From contig NZ_JAHUZF010000004.1 of NCBI RefSeq assembly GCF_019218295.1, forward strand, positions 248,001 through 312,000: a stretch of 64,000 nucleotides of DNA, read 5' to 3'. This document shows, piece by piece, positions 17,806-26,731 of this stretch (within the stretch, counting starts at the first letter, position 1; each line of letters starts with the position of its first letter). The position numbers and the translations under genes were made by a program. The DNA is from Maritimibacter sp. DP1N21-5 (lineage in GTDB: Bacteria; Pseudomonadota; Alphaproteobacteria; Rhodobacterales; Rhodobacteraceae). A model generated the notes under the pieces. It did not search any database. It worked only from the letters and a program-made list of their open reading frames with translations, and was not told where the DNA came from.

Positions 17806-18645
17806 TCAGTGGCTCACGGTGTCCACGGCGTCGATCACGGTGCGCCCGCCGTCGACCGTCACCACTTGGCCGGTCACGAACTGGCTCGCGTCGGAGGCCA
17901 GGAAATGCGCGGCCTCGGCCACTTCGCTCGCTTCCGCGATCCGGCCAAGAGGGGTGCCCTGAATGACCGTGTCGCGCACCGTGGAGTCGTTCAGGATCGA
18001 TTCGCGCAACGAGGCACTCATCACCGAGCCGAAGCAGACCGCGTTCACCCGGATTTTTTCGGGAGCAAGCGCCACGGCCATCGAGCGCGTCATCTGTTCC
18101 AGCGCGGCCGAGGCGATGGAAAAGGCCATCAGGTTGGAGCGCGTGCGATGGGCGGCGATCGAGGTCAGGTTGACGATCGAGCCGATGCTCGCGCCGCGGT
18201 CGTCATTTCCCTCGGCCTGCGCGATCATCTTGCGCGCAACGGCCCGCGACAGGCGCAGAGCCGTCATCAGGTTCTGGTCGAGCAGCGCCTCGACCATCTT
18301 GTCGTCGGGGTCGAGCGGGTCGGAGGCGGCGACCTGCCGGCTCGCGTTGACCAGAATGTCGACGCGGTCGAAAGCGTCGAGCGTCGCTGACAGAAGGTTC
18401 GCGATGGTCAGCTTCTTGCGCAAGTCGCCCGCGAAGATCCGTACGTTCGAAGGCTCGGCACCGTCTGCCTCGGGCAGGATGTCCATGTCCGGGTTCGCGC
18501 CGAATTCCTCGGCCAGTTTCAGTTCGTCCATGTCGGCGCAGATCACGTTCGCGCCCTCGCTGATGAAGTGCCGCGCGATGGCGAGGCCCACGCCATTGGC
18601 GGCCCCGGTGACGATGGCGGTCTTGCCGGCGATGGAAAAGGACAT
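17806..18645 (-). CDS. SDR-fold protein with the catalytic Tyr and Lys replaced
   Basis: 279 aa with a normal NAD(P) loop (TGAANGVG, residues 14-21), VDILVNASR, and a C-terminal VTVDGG. At the place of the YxxxK active site the chain reads FSIAS: Tyr to Phe and Lys to Ser. The Ser of the triad is present (NLTSIA). Classical SDR reduction chemistry is therefore unlikely. The frame is intact. It may bind a dinucleotide without catalysis, or use another mechanism (inference). Sits 84 bases upstream of hemF on the same strand. Confidence 0.84.
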   Translation of the reverse strand: MSFSIAGKTAIVTGAANGVGLAIARHFISEGANVICADMDELKLAEEFGANPDMDILPEADGAEPSNVRIFAGDLRKKLTIANLLSATLDAFDRVDILVNASRQVAASDPLDPDDKMVEALLDQNLMTALRLSRAVARKMIAQAEGNDDRGASIGSIVNLTSIAAHRTRSNLMAFSIASAALEQMTRSMAVALAPEKIRVNAVCFGSVMSASLRESILNDSTVRDTVIQGTPLGRIAEASEVAEAAHFLASDASQFVTGQVVTVDGGRTVIDAVDTVSH

Positions 18646-18683
18646 GAGAAGCTCCTGCTACCTTTGGGAGAGCTTAGGGCCGG

Positions 18684-19658
18684 TCAACGACGCAACCGAA
18701 GCGGTTTCACCGCGCGAATGACCTTGAACCCCGAAGTGCCGCCGATTTCGGCATGTTCGCGGAATCGGGTGGCGATGAGGTCTTCGTAGGGAAGATGGCG
18801 GTTGGCCACCAGCACCATCTGGCCCGTGGGTTTGAGCATGTCGGCCGCCGCGTCGATGAAAGCGCGCCCAAGGTTCGGGTCGCCCGCGCGGGTGGTGTGG
18901 AAGGGCGGATTGGTCACGACCCAGTCGGCCAGTGCGCGGGGCTCAAACGCCGTGGCGTCAGCCCAGAAAAAGCGGGCGCGGGGATCGGTCACGTTCTCAC
19001 GGGCGCAATCGAGTGCGGTCAGGTCGGCTTCGACGAGGTCTAGCTGCGTCACCGCTTCGTTTTGAAGGATATGGCGCGACAGGAACCCCCAACCGGCGCC
19101 AAGGTCCACCACATGCTCCGCAAGGGTCGGCATGGCAGCGACCAACGCTTCCGACCCCTTGTCCGGCCCGTCGGCGGAGAAGACGCCGGGCCGGGTGACG
19201 AAACCGCCTTTGACGGTGCGCGGCGTGGCCTTCCAGAGGGCAAGATCAGGAGCGGCGAGCCAGAAGATCTTGCCATGCGCCTTGGACTGCACGGCGTCCG
19301 GTGTCGCAACCGCCTTGACCGCCTTCAGGATCGAGTCGATCCCGTCGGTTTTCTGACCATCCACCACGATCAACGCGGCATGGGCGGCGGCTTCGGACAG
19401 AAGGCCTTTCGCGGCGTCCTTGGCCCGCGGGATGTGAACGATGGCGGCGGCATACGTGCCTTCCGGCGCTTGCAGCACCCTGTAACCCAGTCCCTGCCAA
19501 TAGGTGGCATCGGGGGCGAAGCGGCTGATCACCTCGACCCGTTCGCGGGGCAGGGCTGACAGATCGGCGCCCATCACCGGCGAGAAGACCGCGATACGCC
19601 CCTCGGGCAGGGCGAGCGAGCCGCTGTCGAGCGCGGCGGTCAGTCGGGAGGAGGACAT
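18684..19658 (-). CDS. RsmC-like class I SAM-dependent RNA methyltransferase
   Basis: 324 aa. The C-terminal half holds the SAM site (VVDLGAGWGFLSRHIL) and the NPPFH motif of N2-guanine methyltransferases. The N-terminal half is a decayed copy of the fold, as in RsmC (16S rRNA m2G1207) and RlmG. Length and two-domain layout fit RsmC (about 340 aa). The exact rRNA target cannot be set from sequence. Lies 23 bases after clpS on the same strand. Confidence 0.84.
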   Translation of the reverse strand: MSSSRLTAALDSGSLALPEGRIAVFSPVMGADLSALPRERVEVISRFAPDATYWQGLGYRVLQAPEGTYAAAIVHIPRAKDAAKGLLSEAAAHAALIVVDGQKTDGIDSILKAVKAVATPDAVQSKAHGKIFWLAAPDLALWKATPRTVKGGFVTRPGVFSADGPDKGSEALVAAMPTLAEHVVDLGAGWGFLSRHILQNEAVTQLDLVEADLTALDCARENVTDPRARFFWADATAFEPRALADWVVTNPPFHTTRAGDPNLGRAFIDAAADMLKPTGQMVLVANRHLPYEDLIATRFREHAEIGGTSGFKVIRAVKPLRLRR

Positions 19659-19681
19659 GGGAGCCTGTCAGGGGGCGGGAG

Positions 19682-20089
19682 CTATTCCCGCTCCATCGTG
19701 CATTGAAGGGGGTGCTGGTGCTGGCGCGCCATGTCCATCACCTGCGCGACCTTGGTTTCGGCGATCTCGTAGGAAAACACCCCGACCACCGCGAGGCCCT
19801 TCTTGTGAACTGTCAGCATGATCTCGAAGGCCTGCGCGTGGTTCATTCCGAAGAAGCGTTCGAGAATGAGGACGACGAACTCCATTGGCGTGAAATCGTC
19901 GTTGATGAGCAGGACCTTGTAGAGCGGCGGGCGCTTGGTCTTGGGCTTCGTCTTGGTGGCGATGCCGGTCTCGTTGCCGAAATCGTCGTCGGACGGTCCA
20001 AGCCGCGCCGGCCGGGTCCGGGCCGGAGCCGCAGCCAGGGTTTCCCCGGTCGCCGTCGGGGCGCATATGTCCACTTGCTTCAGATGCAC
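19682..20089 (-). CDS. clpS: ClpS adaptor for the ClpAP protease
   Basis: 135 aa. ClpS hands N-degron substrates to ClpA. The core starts at about residue 50: [17 protein letters not shown], then [20 protein letters not shown] and [10 protein letters not shown], all typical, including the Asn-Asp-Asp that binds the N-terminal residue. The start is placed at GTG 20089, with GGAGAGG 6 bases before it; an in-frame ATG at 20167 would add 26 residues and lacks a good site. The N-terminal region before the core is a charged, disordered extension. clpA is not nearby. Confidence 0.9.
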   Translation of the reverse strand: MHLKQVDICAPTATGETLAAAPARTRPARLGPSDDDFGNETGIATKTKPKTKRPPLYKVLLINDDFTPMEFVVLILERFFGMNHAQAFEIMLTVHKKGLAVVGVFSYEIAETKVAQVMDMARQHQHPLQCTMERE

Positions 20090-20200
20090 TCGGGCCTCTC
20101 CAATCAGGGCGCATGTGCCCCCGGAACATGCTCGTTTGAAGCAGACAATATAACGTAAGATGCGCATAAATAAAGAGGTTCGACGGAAGGAGCGGCCACT

Positions 20201-20902
20201 GTGGCAGTAAAATTGACGACAATCGCATTCGATGCCGACGATACGCTTTGGCAGAATGAGCAGTTCTTTCGCCTGACGCAGGATCGATTCGCCGAGCTCC
20301 TCGCGGATCATGCCGAACGCGACCATCTCGAGCAGCGTCTCATCGCGGCAGAACGGCGCAACGTCGGGCGTTATGGCTTCGGGATCAAGGGGTTCGTGCT
20401 GTCAATGATCGAAACGGCCATCGAGGTGACCGAACAGAAAGTGCCCGCCAGCGTGATCGCCGAGTTGATCGCCGCCGGGCAGGACATGCTGGTGCATCCC
20501 ATCGAACTTCTGCCCGATGTCGAAGAGGTTGTGGGGCGGCTGGCCGCCGACTACCGCATCCTTCTCATCACCAAGGGCGACCTTCTGGATCAGGAGCGCA
20601 AGCTCGCGCAGTCGGGTCTGGGCGAGCTTTTCGACGGGGTCGAGATCGTGTCGGACAAGTCCGCGCCGGTCTATGGCGAGATCTTTGCCCGCCGGGGTGT
20701 CGCACCCGAGGACGCGATGATGGTGGGCAATTCTCTCAAGTCCGACGTGATCCCGGCGATCGAGGCCGGGGCCTTTGGCGTGCATGTGCCGCACGATCTG
20801 ACCTGGGCCTTCGAACATGCCGAACCGCCGACGACGCACCCGCGTTTCCACGAAATCGCGCGGCTGGGTGTGTTGCCGAAGATTATCGAAAGCCTCGGCT
20901 AA
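20201..20902 (+). CDS. HAD-superfamily hydrolase (phosphatase-like)
   Basis: 233 aa. Motif I is DADDTLW (residues 11-17), motif II lies in LLITKGD, and motif III/IV in [16 protein letters not shown], with the motif IV acidic position partly changed. A helical cap lies between. This resembles the YjjG/pyrimidine nucleotidase and 2-haloacid dehalogenase-like groups; the substrate is unknown. The start is GTG 20201, preceded by GAAGGAG. Divergent from clpS, sharing a 111-base AT-richer spacer. Confidence 0.82.
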   Translation: MAVKLTTIAFDADDTLWQNEQFFRLTQDRFAELLADHAERDHLEQRLIAAERRNVGRYGFGIKGFVLSMIETAIEVTEQKVPASVIAELIAAGQDMLVHPIELLPDVEEVVGRLAADYRILLITKGDLLDQERKLAQSGLGELFDGVEIVSDKSAPVYGEIFARRGVAPEDAMMVGNSLKSDVIPAIEAGAFGVHVPHDLTWAFEHAEPPTTHPRFHEIARLGVLPKIIESLG

Positions 20903-20937
20903 CTAAGCCACATTTTCGCCATTTTCAACCTTTGGGG

Positions 20938-20955
20938 GTGTCCCAAGCGGGACAC
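20938..20955. repeat. Short perfect inverted repeat between HAD gene and carboxypeptidase gene
   Basis: GTGTCCC, loop AAGC, GGGACAC: a 7-bp stem. No T tract follows, so it is not a clear terminator; it could be an operator or an RNA hairpin. Confidence 0.5.
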
Positions 20956-21011
20956 TCAACATGTGGTGTCCGGGGGCGTGGCCGGTCGCCAAAGATATTG
21001 TTTGTAAGGTG

Positions 21012-21053
21012 TTTTCCGATCTGGGGACCCGTGCTAGGCTGATTTCAAATCAG
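21012..21053 (+). promoter_or_regulatory. Candidate promoter with palindrome over the start point, before the carboxypeptidase gene
   Basis: A -10-like TAGGCT (21035-21040) lies 17 bases after a poor -35 (TTTTCC, 21012-21017). The palindrome CTGATTT-c-AAATCAG (21039-21053) covers the expected transcription start. The symmetry is perfect over 7 bp per arm, so a repressor site is plausible. Read by eye only. Confidence 0.35.
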
Positions 21054-21092
21054 AAAAATAAACCGGATACCCAAAAAACAATCGTCCGGGGA

Positions 21093-22778
21093 ATGAGGCA
21101 GACCATGGTAAGCGACGTCCTTGGGCGTTACGGGCGTAGTGTCCGGTATCTCCTTTTCATTCTGATCGTGGCCTTCATCGGCGCGGGACCAGCGCATACC
21201 GCGCCCTATGCCGATTACGTCGTCGATGCCCGCACCGGCGAAGTGCTTCACGAACGCAATGCCAACACCCAGCTACACCCCGCGTCGCTCACCAAGATGA
21301 TGACGCTCTACATCGTCTTCGAGGCGATCGAGAACGGGGAACTGACGCTCGATACGGTCGTGACCATCTCGGCCAATGCCGCCGCCGAACCGCCGTCGAA
21401 GATCGGGTTGGCCAAGGGCCAGAAAATCGCCATCCGCCACCTGATCCGCGCCGCCGCGATCAAGTCGGCGAACGACGCGGCGACCGCGCTGGGCGAGGCC
21501 GTGTCCGGCTCGGAAGAGGCCTTTGCCGCGCGGATGAACCGCACCGCCAAGGCGCTGGGCATGTCCCGGACCCATTTCGTCAACGCGCATGGCCTGACCG
21601 CGAACGGGCACCTGTCGACCGCGCGGGACATGACGATGATGGGGATGCACCTGTTCTACGACTATCCCGCCTATTACAACCTCTTCTCGCGCCGGAGCGA
21701 GAACGTGAACGGCCGGGCGATCAACAACACGAACCGCCGGTTCCTCGACGCCTATGAAGGCGCGGACGGGATCAAGACCGGGTTCACCAATGCGGCGGGC
21801 TTCAACCTTGTCGCTTCGGCGCAACGTGGGCAGGAGCGGATCATCGCGACGGTCTTCGGCGGCCAGTCGACGGCGGCGCGCAACGCACAGGTGGCTGAAC
21901 TCCTCGACATCGGGTTCCAGAAAGCGCCGTCGCGGGCCAACATCCGCCCGACACAACGCCCGCCTTACCTGGGCAATCAGGGGCTGGGTATCGGATCGGC
22001 GCCCGCGCTGGTCGCGGGTCTGGGACCGGACGACGAGGAAGGCGGCGTGGGCAAGACCATCCGCATCGTCGCTGCGCCGATCAAGTCGATCCGCCCGAAG
22101 CCGCGACCCGGCGCGGGCCTGTCGGAGGAAACCGGCGAGCAAGTGAACGAGCTGATCGCGGGGCTCCTCGCCCCGACCCCGCCGGAACCCCGGCCTGAGG
22201 ACCTTGGCGTGCCGGAGGAAGTCGTGGCGGAAGCGGAAACCGACGGGACGCCGGGAGACGTCGAAGTCGCGGAAGTCATCGAAGACACCACGGAAGTGCC
22301 GCTGGAAGACACGCTGAACGAGCTTGTGGCCGAAGCAGGCGAGAACGACACCGCGCCGATCGCGGCCGAGGCCGAGACCGAGGGTGCCACGATCATCGCA
22401 GCCTCCATGGCCGCTCCAGAAACGGCCCCGGCGCCGCCCGCACGACCCGACAATGTGATCCTCGCGAGCGTCGAAGGCTCCGGCGCCGCGACGATGGCGA
22501 CGCCGGAAGTCGTCACGCGGCTGTCGACCTCGGGCGGGCATCATTTCGGCATCAACGTCGGCACATACGGGTCGAGCTATGAAGCCGAGCGGGTGCTTCT
22601 GCGCACGGCGCTGGCCGAACTTGCCACTCTGGGCGAGGCCCTGCGCAAGGTGCAGAACGGACGGCAGGGCTGGAACGCGAATTTCGTGGGCATGACGCAA
22701 GAGGCCGCGGATCTGGCCTGTCGGCGGCTCACGGCGCGGGGCACGAGCTGTACGGTGATCGAAGCCGGACAGGGGTAG
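21093..22778 (+). CDS. D-alanyl-D-alanine carboxypeptidase (PBP5/6 type) with C-terminal SPOR-like domain
   Basis: 561 aa. A signal peptide (hydrophobic stretch LLFILIVAFIGAG) precedes a serine carboxypeptidase domain with SLTK (catalytic Ser about 65), SAN (about 126) and KTG (about 228). It trims the terminal D-Ala of peptidoglycan stem peptides in the periplasm. A long Pro/Glu-rich linker (about 340-470) leads to a C-terminal region of about 80 residues (HHFGINVGTYGS ... GMTQEAADLACRRL) resembling a SPOR domain, which binds denuded glycan at the septum. The ATG at 21093 is used; the ATG at 21105 has a GAGG site and is an alternative. Confidence 0.88.
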   Translation: MRQTMVSDVLGRYGRSVRYLLFILIVAFIGAGPAHTAPYADYVVDARTGEVLHERNANTQLHPASLTKMMTLYIVFEAIENGELTLDTVVTISANAAAEPPSKIGLAKGQKIAIRHLIRAAAIKSANDAATALGEAVSGSEEAFAARMNRTAKALGMSRTHFVNAHGLTANGHLSTARDMTMMGMHLFYDYPAYYNLFSRRSENVNGRAINNTNRRFLDAYEGADGIKTGFTNAAGFNLVASAQRGQERIIATVFGGQSTAARNAQVAELLDIGFQKAPSRANIRPTQRPPYLGNQGLGIGSAPALVAGLGPDDEEGGVGKTIRIVAAPIKSIRPKPRPGAGLSEETGEQVNELIAGLLAPTPPEPRPEDLGVPEEVVAEAETDGTPGDVEVAEVIEDTTEVPLEDTLNELVAEAGENDTAPIAAEAETEGATIIAASMAAPETAPAPPARPDNVILASVEGSGAATMATPEVVTRLSTSGGHHFGINVGTYGSSYEAERVLLRTALAELATLGEALRKVQNGRQGWNANFVGMTQEAADLACRRLTARGTSCTVIEAGQG

Positions 22779-22809
22779 GTCGTCCAAGGCCTCCGGACAA
22801 CGGAAAGCT

Positions 22810-24417
22810 CTACGCGCTGGCCCCTTCGACCGCCGCCAGATCGAAGGCCGCTGCCATCAAGGCACGGGTGTAAGCCGTGCGCGGGTTGTCGAAGATCTGG
22901 TCCACGTCGCCCTCTTCCACCACGTCGCCCGATTTCATGACCATGACCTTGTGGGCGAGGGCGCGCACCACCTTCAGGTCATGCGAGATGAAGAGATAGG
23001 CGAGCCCGTATTTCGCCTGTAGACCGCGCAGGAGCTCCACGATCTGCACCTGCACCGTCATGTCGAGCGCCGAAGTCGGCTCGTCCAGCACCACGAGCTT
23101 CGGGCGCAGGATCATCGCCCGCGCGATGGCGATCCGCTGCCTCTGCCCGCCGGAAAACTCGTGCGGGTAGCGGTGCATCGTGGCGGGGTCGAGCCCGACC
23201 TCGCGCATGATCTCCGCCACCATCTCGGTCTTGTTGCGCCCGGGTTCCAGCCCGTGAACGCCCAAGCCTTCCGCGATGATCTCCTCGCAGGTCATGCGCG
23301 GCGACAGCGACCCGAAAGGGTCCTGGAACACGATTTGCATGTCGCGCCGGAGCGGACGCATCTGTTTCGAGCGCCAACCCTGAATGTCGTTGCCAAGGAA
23401 GACCACCGGCCCCTCGGACGAAATGAGTCGCATGATGGCGAGCGCGAGCGTGGTCTTGCCCGAGCCGCTTTCCCCGACGATGCCGACCGTCTCGCCTTCG
23501 CGCACGGAAAGCGTCGCGGCGTTCACGGCTTTGACGTATCCAACCGTCTTGCGCAGAAGGCCCTGGTAGATGGGGAACCAGATCTTGAGGTCCTGGGTCC
23601 GCGCGATTTCCTTGGCGAAATCGGGCACGGGAGCGGGGCTCCCCGAAGGTTCGGCGGACAGGAGTTTTTGCGTATAGGGATGCTGCGGCGCGTCGAAGAT
23701 CGACTCGGTCGGGCCGGCTTCCACGATCTCGCCGTCCTTCATGACGCAGACCCGGTCCGCGATCTTGCGCACCACGGTCAGGTCGTGGGTGATGAAGAGA
23801 AGCGACATGCCCAGCGTGTCCTTCAACTCCATCAGCAGATCGAGGATCTGCGCCTGAATGGTGACGTCGAGCGCGGTTGTCGGCTCGTCCGCGATCAGAA
23901 GGTCGGGACCGTTGGCGAGCGCCATGGCGATCATTACGCGCTGACGCTGGCCGCCGGAAAGCTGGTGCGGATAGGCGGAGAGGCGCGAGGCGGGATCCGG
24001 AATGCCCACCTTCTCCAGCAGTTCGATGATCTTCGCGCGCACCGCGTCGCCGGTCAGGCCCTGATGCAGTTCGATCGACTCGCGCAGCTGCTTTTCCAGA
24101 GTGTGCAGCGGGTTGAGCGAGGTCATCGGTTCCTGGAAGATGAAGGAGATGTCGTTGCCGCGCGTGCGGCGTAGTTCCTTGTCCGACGCGCCGACCATCT
24201 GGCGGTCCTTGTAGGTGATCGACCCTTCGATGATCGCGCTTTCGGGCAGGAGCGACACGGTGGAAAGCGCGGTGACGGACTTGCCCGACCCGGACTCGCC
24301 CACCAGCGCGACCGTCTCGCCCTTCTGGATGTCGAAGGACACGCCCTTGACGGCCGGGATGATCCTGCCGTCCTGCCGGAAGGAAATCCGGAGGTTCTCG
24401 ACGGAAAGCAGGGTCAT
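22810..24417 (-). CDS. yejF: Peptide ABC transporter, double ATP-binding subunit
   Basis: 535 aa with two ABC cassettes in one chain, as in YejF. First Walker A GESGSGKS (about residue 41) with signature LSGGQRQR; second Walker A GESGSGKT (about 315) with FSGGQRQR and Walker B VVLDEPTSALD. It powers uptake of oligopeptides (microcin C-type substrates in E. coli). The ATG overlaps the yejE stop (ATGA at 24414-24417). Last gene of yejABEF; convergent with the carboxypeptidase gene. Confidence 0.93.
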   Translation of the reverse strand: MTLLSVENLRISFRQDGRIIPAVKGVSFDIQKGETVALVGESGSGKSVTALSTVSLLPESAIIEGSITYKDRQMVGASDKELRRTRGNDISFIFQEPMTSLNPLHTLEKQLRESIELHQGLTGDAVRAKIIELLEKVGIPDPASRLSAYPHQLSGGQRQRVMIAMALANGPDLLIADEPTTALDVTIQAQILDLLMELKDTLGMSLLFITHDLTVVRKIADRVCVMKDGEIVEAGPTESIFDAPQHPYTQKLLSAEPSGSPAPVPDFAKEIARTQDLKIWFPIYQGLLRKTVGYVKAVNAATLSVREGETVGIVGESGSGKTTLALAIMRLISSEGPVVFLGNDIQGWRSKQMRPLRRDMQIVFQDPFGSLSPRMTCEEIIAEGLGVHGLEPGRNKTEMVAEIMREVGLDPATMHRYPHEFSGGQRQRIAIARAMILRPKLVVLDEPTSALDMTVQVQIVELLRGLQAKYGLAYLFISHDLKVVRALAHKVMVMKSGDVVEEGDVDQIFDNPRTAYTRALMAAAFDLAAVEGASA

Positions 24418-25592
24418 TGGAAGGTCTTTCTGGGGTCGAAGGCATCACGCACGCCTTCGAAGATGAAGACGAGAAGCGACAGGAGCACCGTGAAGGTTAC
24501 GAAGGCCGTGAAGGCGAGCCAGGGCGCCTGAAGGTTCTGTTTGGCTTGCCGTGTCAGTTCACCCAGCGACGGCGCCGAAGACGGCAGGCCGTAGCCCAGG
24601 AAGTCCAGGGCGGCCAGCGTGCCGATGGTGCCCGTGATGATGAAGGGCAGCATGGTCACGGTCGCCACCATCGCGTTGGGCAACATGTGCCTGAACATGA
24701 TCGTGCGCGACGACACGCCCAAGGCCTTGGCCGCGCGGACGTATTCGAAATTGCGCGCGCGCAGGAATTCCGCCCGAACCACGCCGACAAGCGCGGGCCA
24801 GCCGAAGAGGATCGTCACAAAGACCAAGAGCCAGAAACTTCGGCCCAGAATGGCGAAGAGGATGATGATCACATAGAGCGACGGGGTCGAGGCCCAGATC
24901 TCGAGGATCCGCTGAAAGACGAGGTCGATCCAGCCGCCGAAATAGCCTTGAATCGCACCCGCCGCGATGCCGACGATGGAGGTCGCGATCGTCACGATGA
25001 TGGTGAAATAGACCGACAGCCGGAAGCCATAGATCACCCGGGCCAGCACGTCGCGGGCGGTATCGTCGGTGCCCAGGAAGTGGTTCGCATCGGGGGCCGA
25101 GGGAGCGGCTTTGCCGATGTCGTTGATGGTGTTGAAGCTGTAGGGGATCGGCGGCCAGAGGAGCCAGCCCTCGTTGATGACCGTGTCCCCGAGCATGCCG
25201 TCCTGCGCATCGAGGATGGTGCCGTCGGGGTCGTCCCAGCAGGCTTCTGACCCCGCCGCGATGATGAGGCATTTGACCTCGATATCGCCATAGACGGCCT
25301 CGGTCCTGAAATCGCCCCCGAAGGCGGTTTCGGGATAAAACTGGACGACCGGGAAGTAATAGCGGCCGTCATATTTCACCATGATCGGTTTGTCGTTTGC
25401 CAGAAGCTCGGCAAAGAGCGACAGGCCGAAGAGCACGCCGAAGATGATGAGCGACCAGAGCGCCCGGCGGTTGCGCTTGAAGTTGCGCCAGCGGCGTTGA
25501 TTGAGCGGCGAGAGCCACATTCGGCTGCGCGCCGGGACAACGGGTGCAGGCGCGTCTTCGCCGGGCATGCGGGCGTTCGGGTCGAGGCTCAT
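24414..25592 (-). CDS. yejE: Peptide ABC transporter permease
   Basis: 392 aa inner-membrane subunit. The N-terminal region has RRWRNFKRNRRALWSL before the first helix, then a large periplasmic loop (about 75-165) of the YejE type, and the transporter EAA-like loop near RAAKALGVSSRTIMFRHMLPN. The ATG at 25592 sits one base after the yejB stop; an upstream in-frame start would overlap yejB by 47 bases and is not needed. Works with YejB and YejF. Confidence 0.92.
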   Translation of the reverse strand: MSLDPNARMPGEDAPAPVVPARSRMWLSPLNQRRWRNFKRNRRALWSLIIFGVLFGLSLFAELLANDKPIMVKYDGRYYFPVVQFYPETAFGGDFRTEAVYGDIEVKCLIIAAGSEACWDDPDGTILDAQDGMLGDTVINEGWLLWPPIPYSFNTINDIGKAAPSAPDANHFLGTDDTARDVLARVIYGFRLSVYFTIIVTIATSIVGIAAGAIQGYFGGWIDLVFQRILEIWASTPSLYVIIILFAILGRSFWLLVFVTILFGWPALVGVVRAEFLRARNFEYVRAAKALGVSSRTIMFRHMLPNAMVATVTMLPFIITGTIGTLAALDFLGYGLPSSAPSLGELTRQAKQNLQAPWLAFTAFVTFTVLLSLLVFIFEGVRDAFDPRKTFQ

Positions 25593-25593
25593 G

Positions 25594-26694
25594 TCACGCC
25601 TCCCGCTTCTCGAAGTCGATGCGGGGATCGACGAAGACATACATGAGATCCGACAGGATGCCGATGAGCAGGCCCAGAAGCGAGAAGACGAAGAGCGTGC
25701 CGAAGATCACGGGGTAGTCCCGTGCGACTGCAGCCTCGAAGCCCAGACGCCCGAGACCATCGAGCGAGAAGATCGTCTCGATGATGAGCGAGCCCCCGAA
25801 AAAGACTGACACGAAAAGCGCCGGGAAGCCCGCGATCACGATGAGCATGGCGTTGCGGAAGACGTGGCCATAAAGCACGCGGCTTTCCTTGACGCCCTTG
25901 GCGCGGGCGGTGATGACGTATTGCTTCTTGATCTCGTCGAGGAAGCTGTTCTTCGTGAGCAGGGTCAGGGTCGCGAACCCGGAGATCGAACTTGCGATGA
26001 CAGGAAGGGCGATGTGCCAGAAGTAATCGGCGACCTTGCCGACGAGAGAGAGGCTTTCCCAGTTGTCGGAGGTCAGACCCCTCAGAGGGAAGATCTGCCA
26101 ATAGGTGCCGCCCGCGAAGAGGACGAGGAGCAGGATTGCGAAGAGAAACCCCGGAATCGCATAGGCCACGATGATCAGGCCCGAGGTCCAGGTGTCGAAG
26201 GTCGAGCCGTCGCGCACCGCCTTGCGAATGCCCAGTGGGATCGAGATCACATAGGACAGGAGCGTCGACCAGAGGCCCAGCGTGATCGAGACGGGGAGCT
26301 TTTCGGCCACCAGTTCGAAGACCCCGATCGACCGGAAGTAGCTCTGCCCGAAGTCGAGCCGCATGTAATTCCAGATCATCGTGAAAAAGCGTTCGACCGG
26401 CGGCTTGTCGAAGCCGAACTCCCGTTCGAGGTCGGCGATGAAATCGGCGGGAAGGCCGCGCGCGCCCACGTATTCCGACCCGCCCTGCGCCGATTCCCCC
26501 GAAGTGACGGAGGCACCGAAGTCGCTGCCACCGCCCGAGATTGCACCGAAGACGTCGCCTTCGCCCTCGATCCGGGCGATGATCTGTTCGATCGGGCCGC
26601 CGGGCACGAATTGTGTCAGGGTGAAGTTGATCACCATGATCCCGAACAGTGTCGGGATGATCAGCAAGAGCCTGCGAAGGATATAGGCGCCCAT
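25594..26694 (-). CDS. yejB: Peptide ABC transporter permease
   Basis: 366 aa. The typical N-terminus [21 protein letters not shown] is followed by the [15 protein letters not shown] motif of oligopeptide permeases (DppB/YejB), a periplasmic insertion (about 50-125) and five more helices, with the coupling loop [20 protein letters not shown]. It forms the channel with YejE. Lies 37 bases after yejA. Confidence 0.93.
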   Translation of the reverse strand: MGAYILRRLLLIIPTLFGIMVINFTLTQFVPGGPIEQIIARIEGEGDVFGAISGGGSDFGASVTSGESAQGGSEYVGARGLPADFIADLEREFGFDKPPVERFFTMIWNYMRLDFGQSYFRSIGVFELVAEKLPVSITLGLWSTLLSYVISIPLGIRKAVRDGSTFDTWTSGLIIVAYAIPGFLFAILLLVLFAGGTYWQIFPLRGLTSDNWESLSLVGKVADYFWHIALPVIASSISGFATLTLLTKNSFLDEIKKQYVITARAKGVKESRVLYGHVFRNAMLIVIAGFPALFVSVFFGGSLIIETIFSLDGLGRLGFEAAVARDYPVIFGTLFVFSLLGLLIGILSDLMYVFVDPRIDFEKREA

Positions 26695-26731
26695 TGGGTT
26701 TCGGGTCTTTCTCTAGGCGGTCGCGGGCGGG

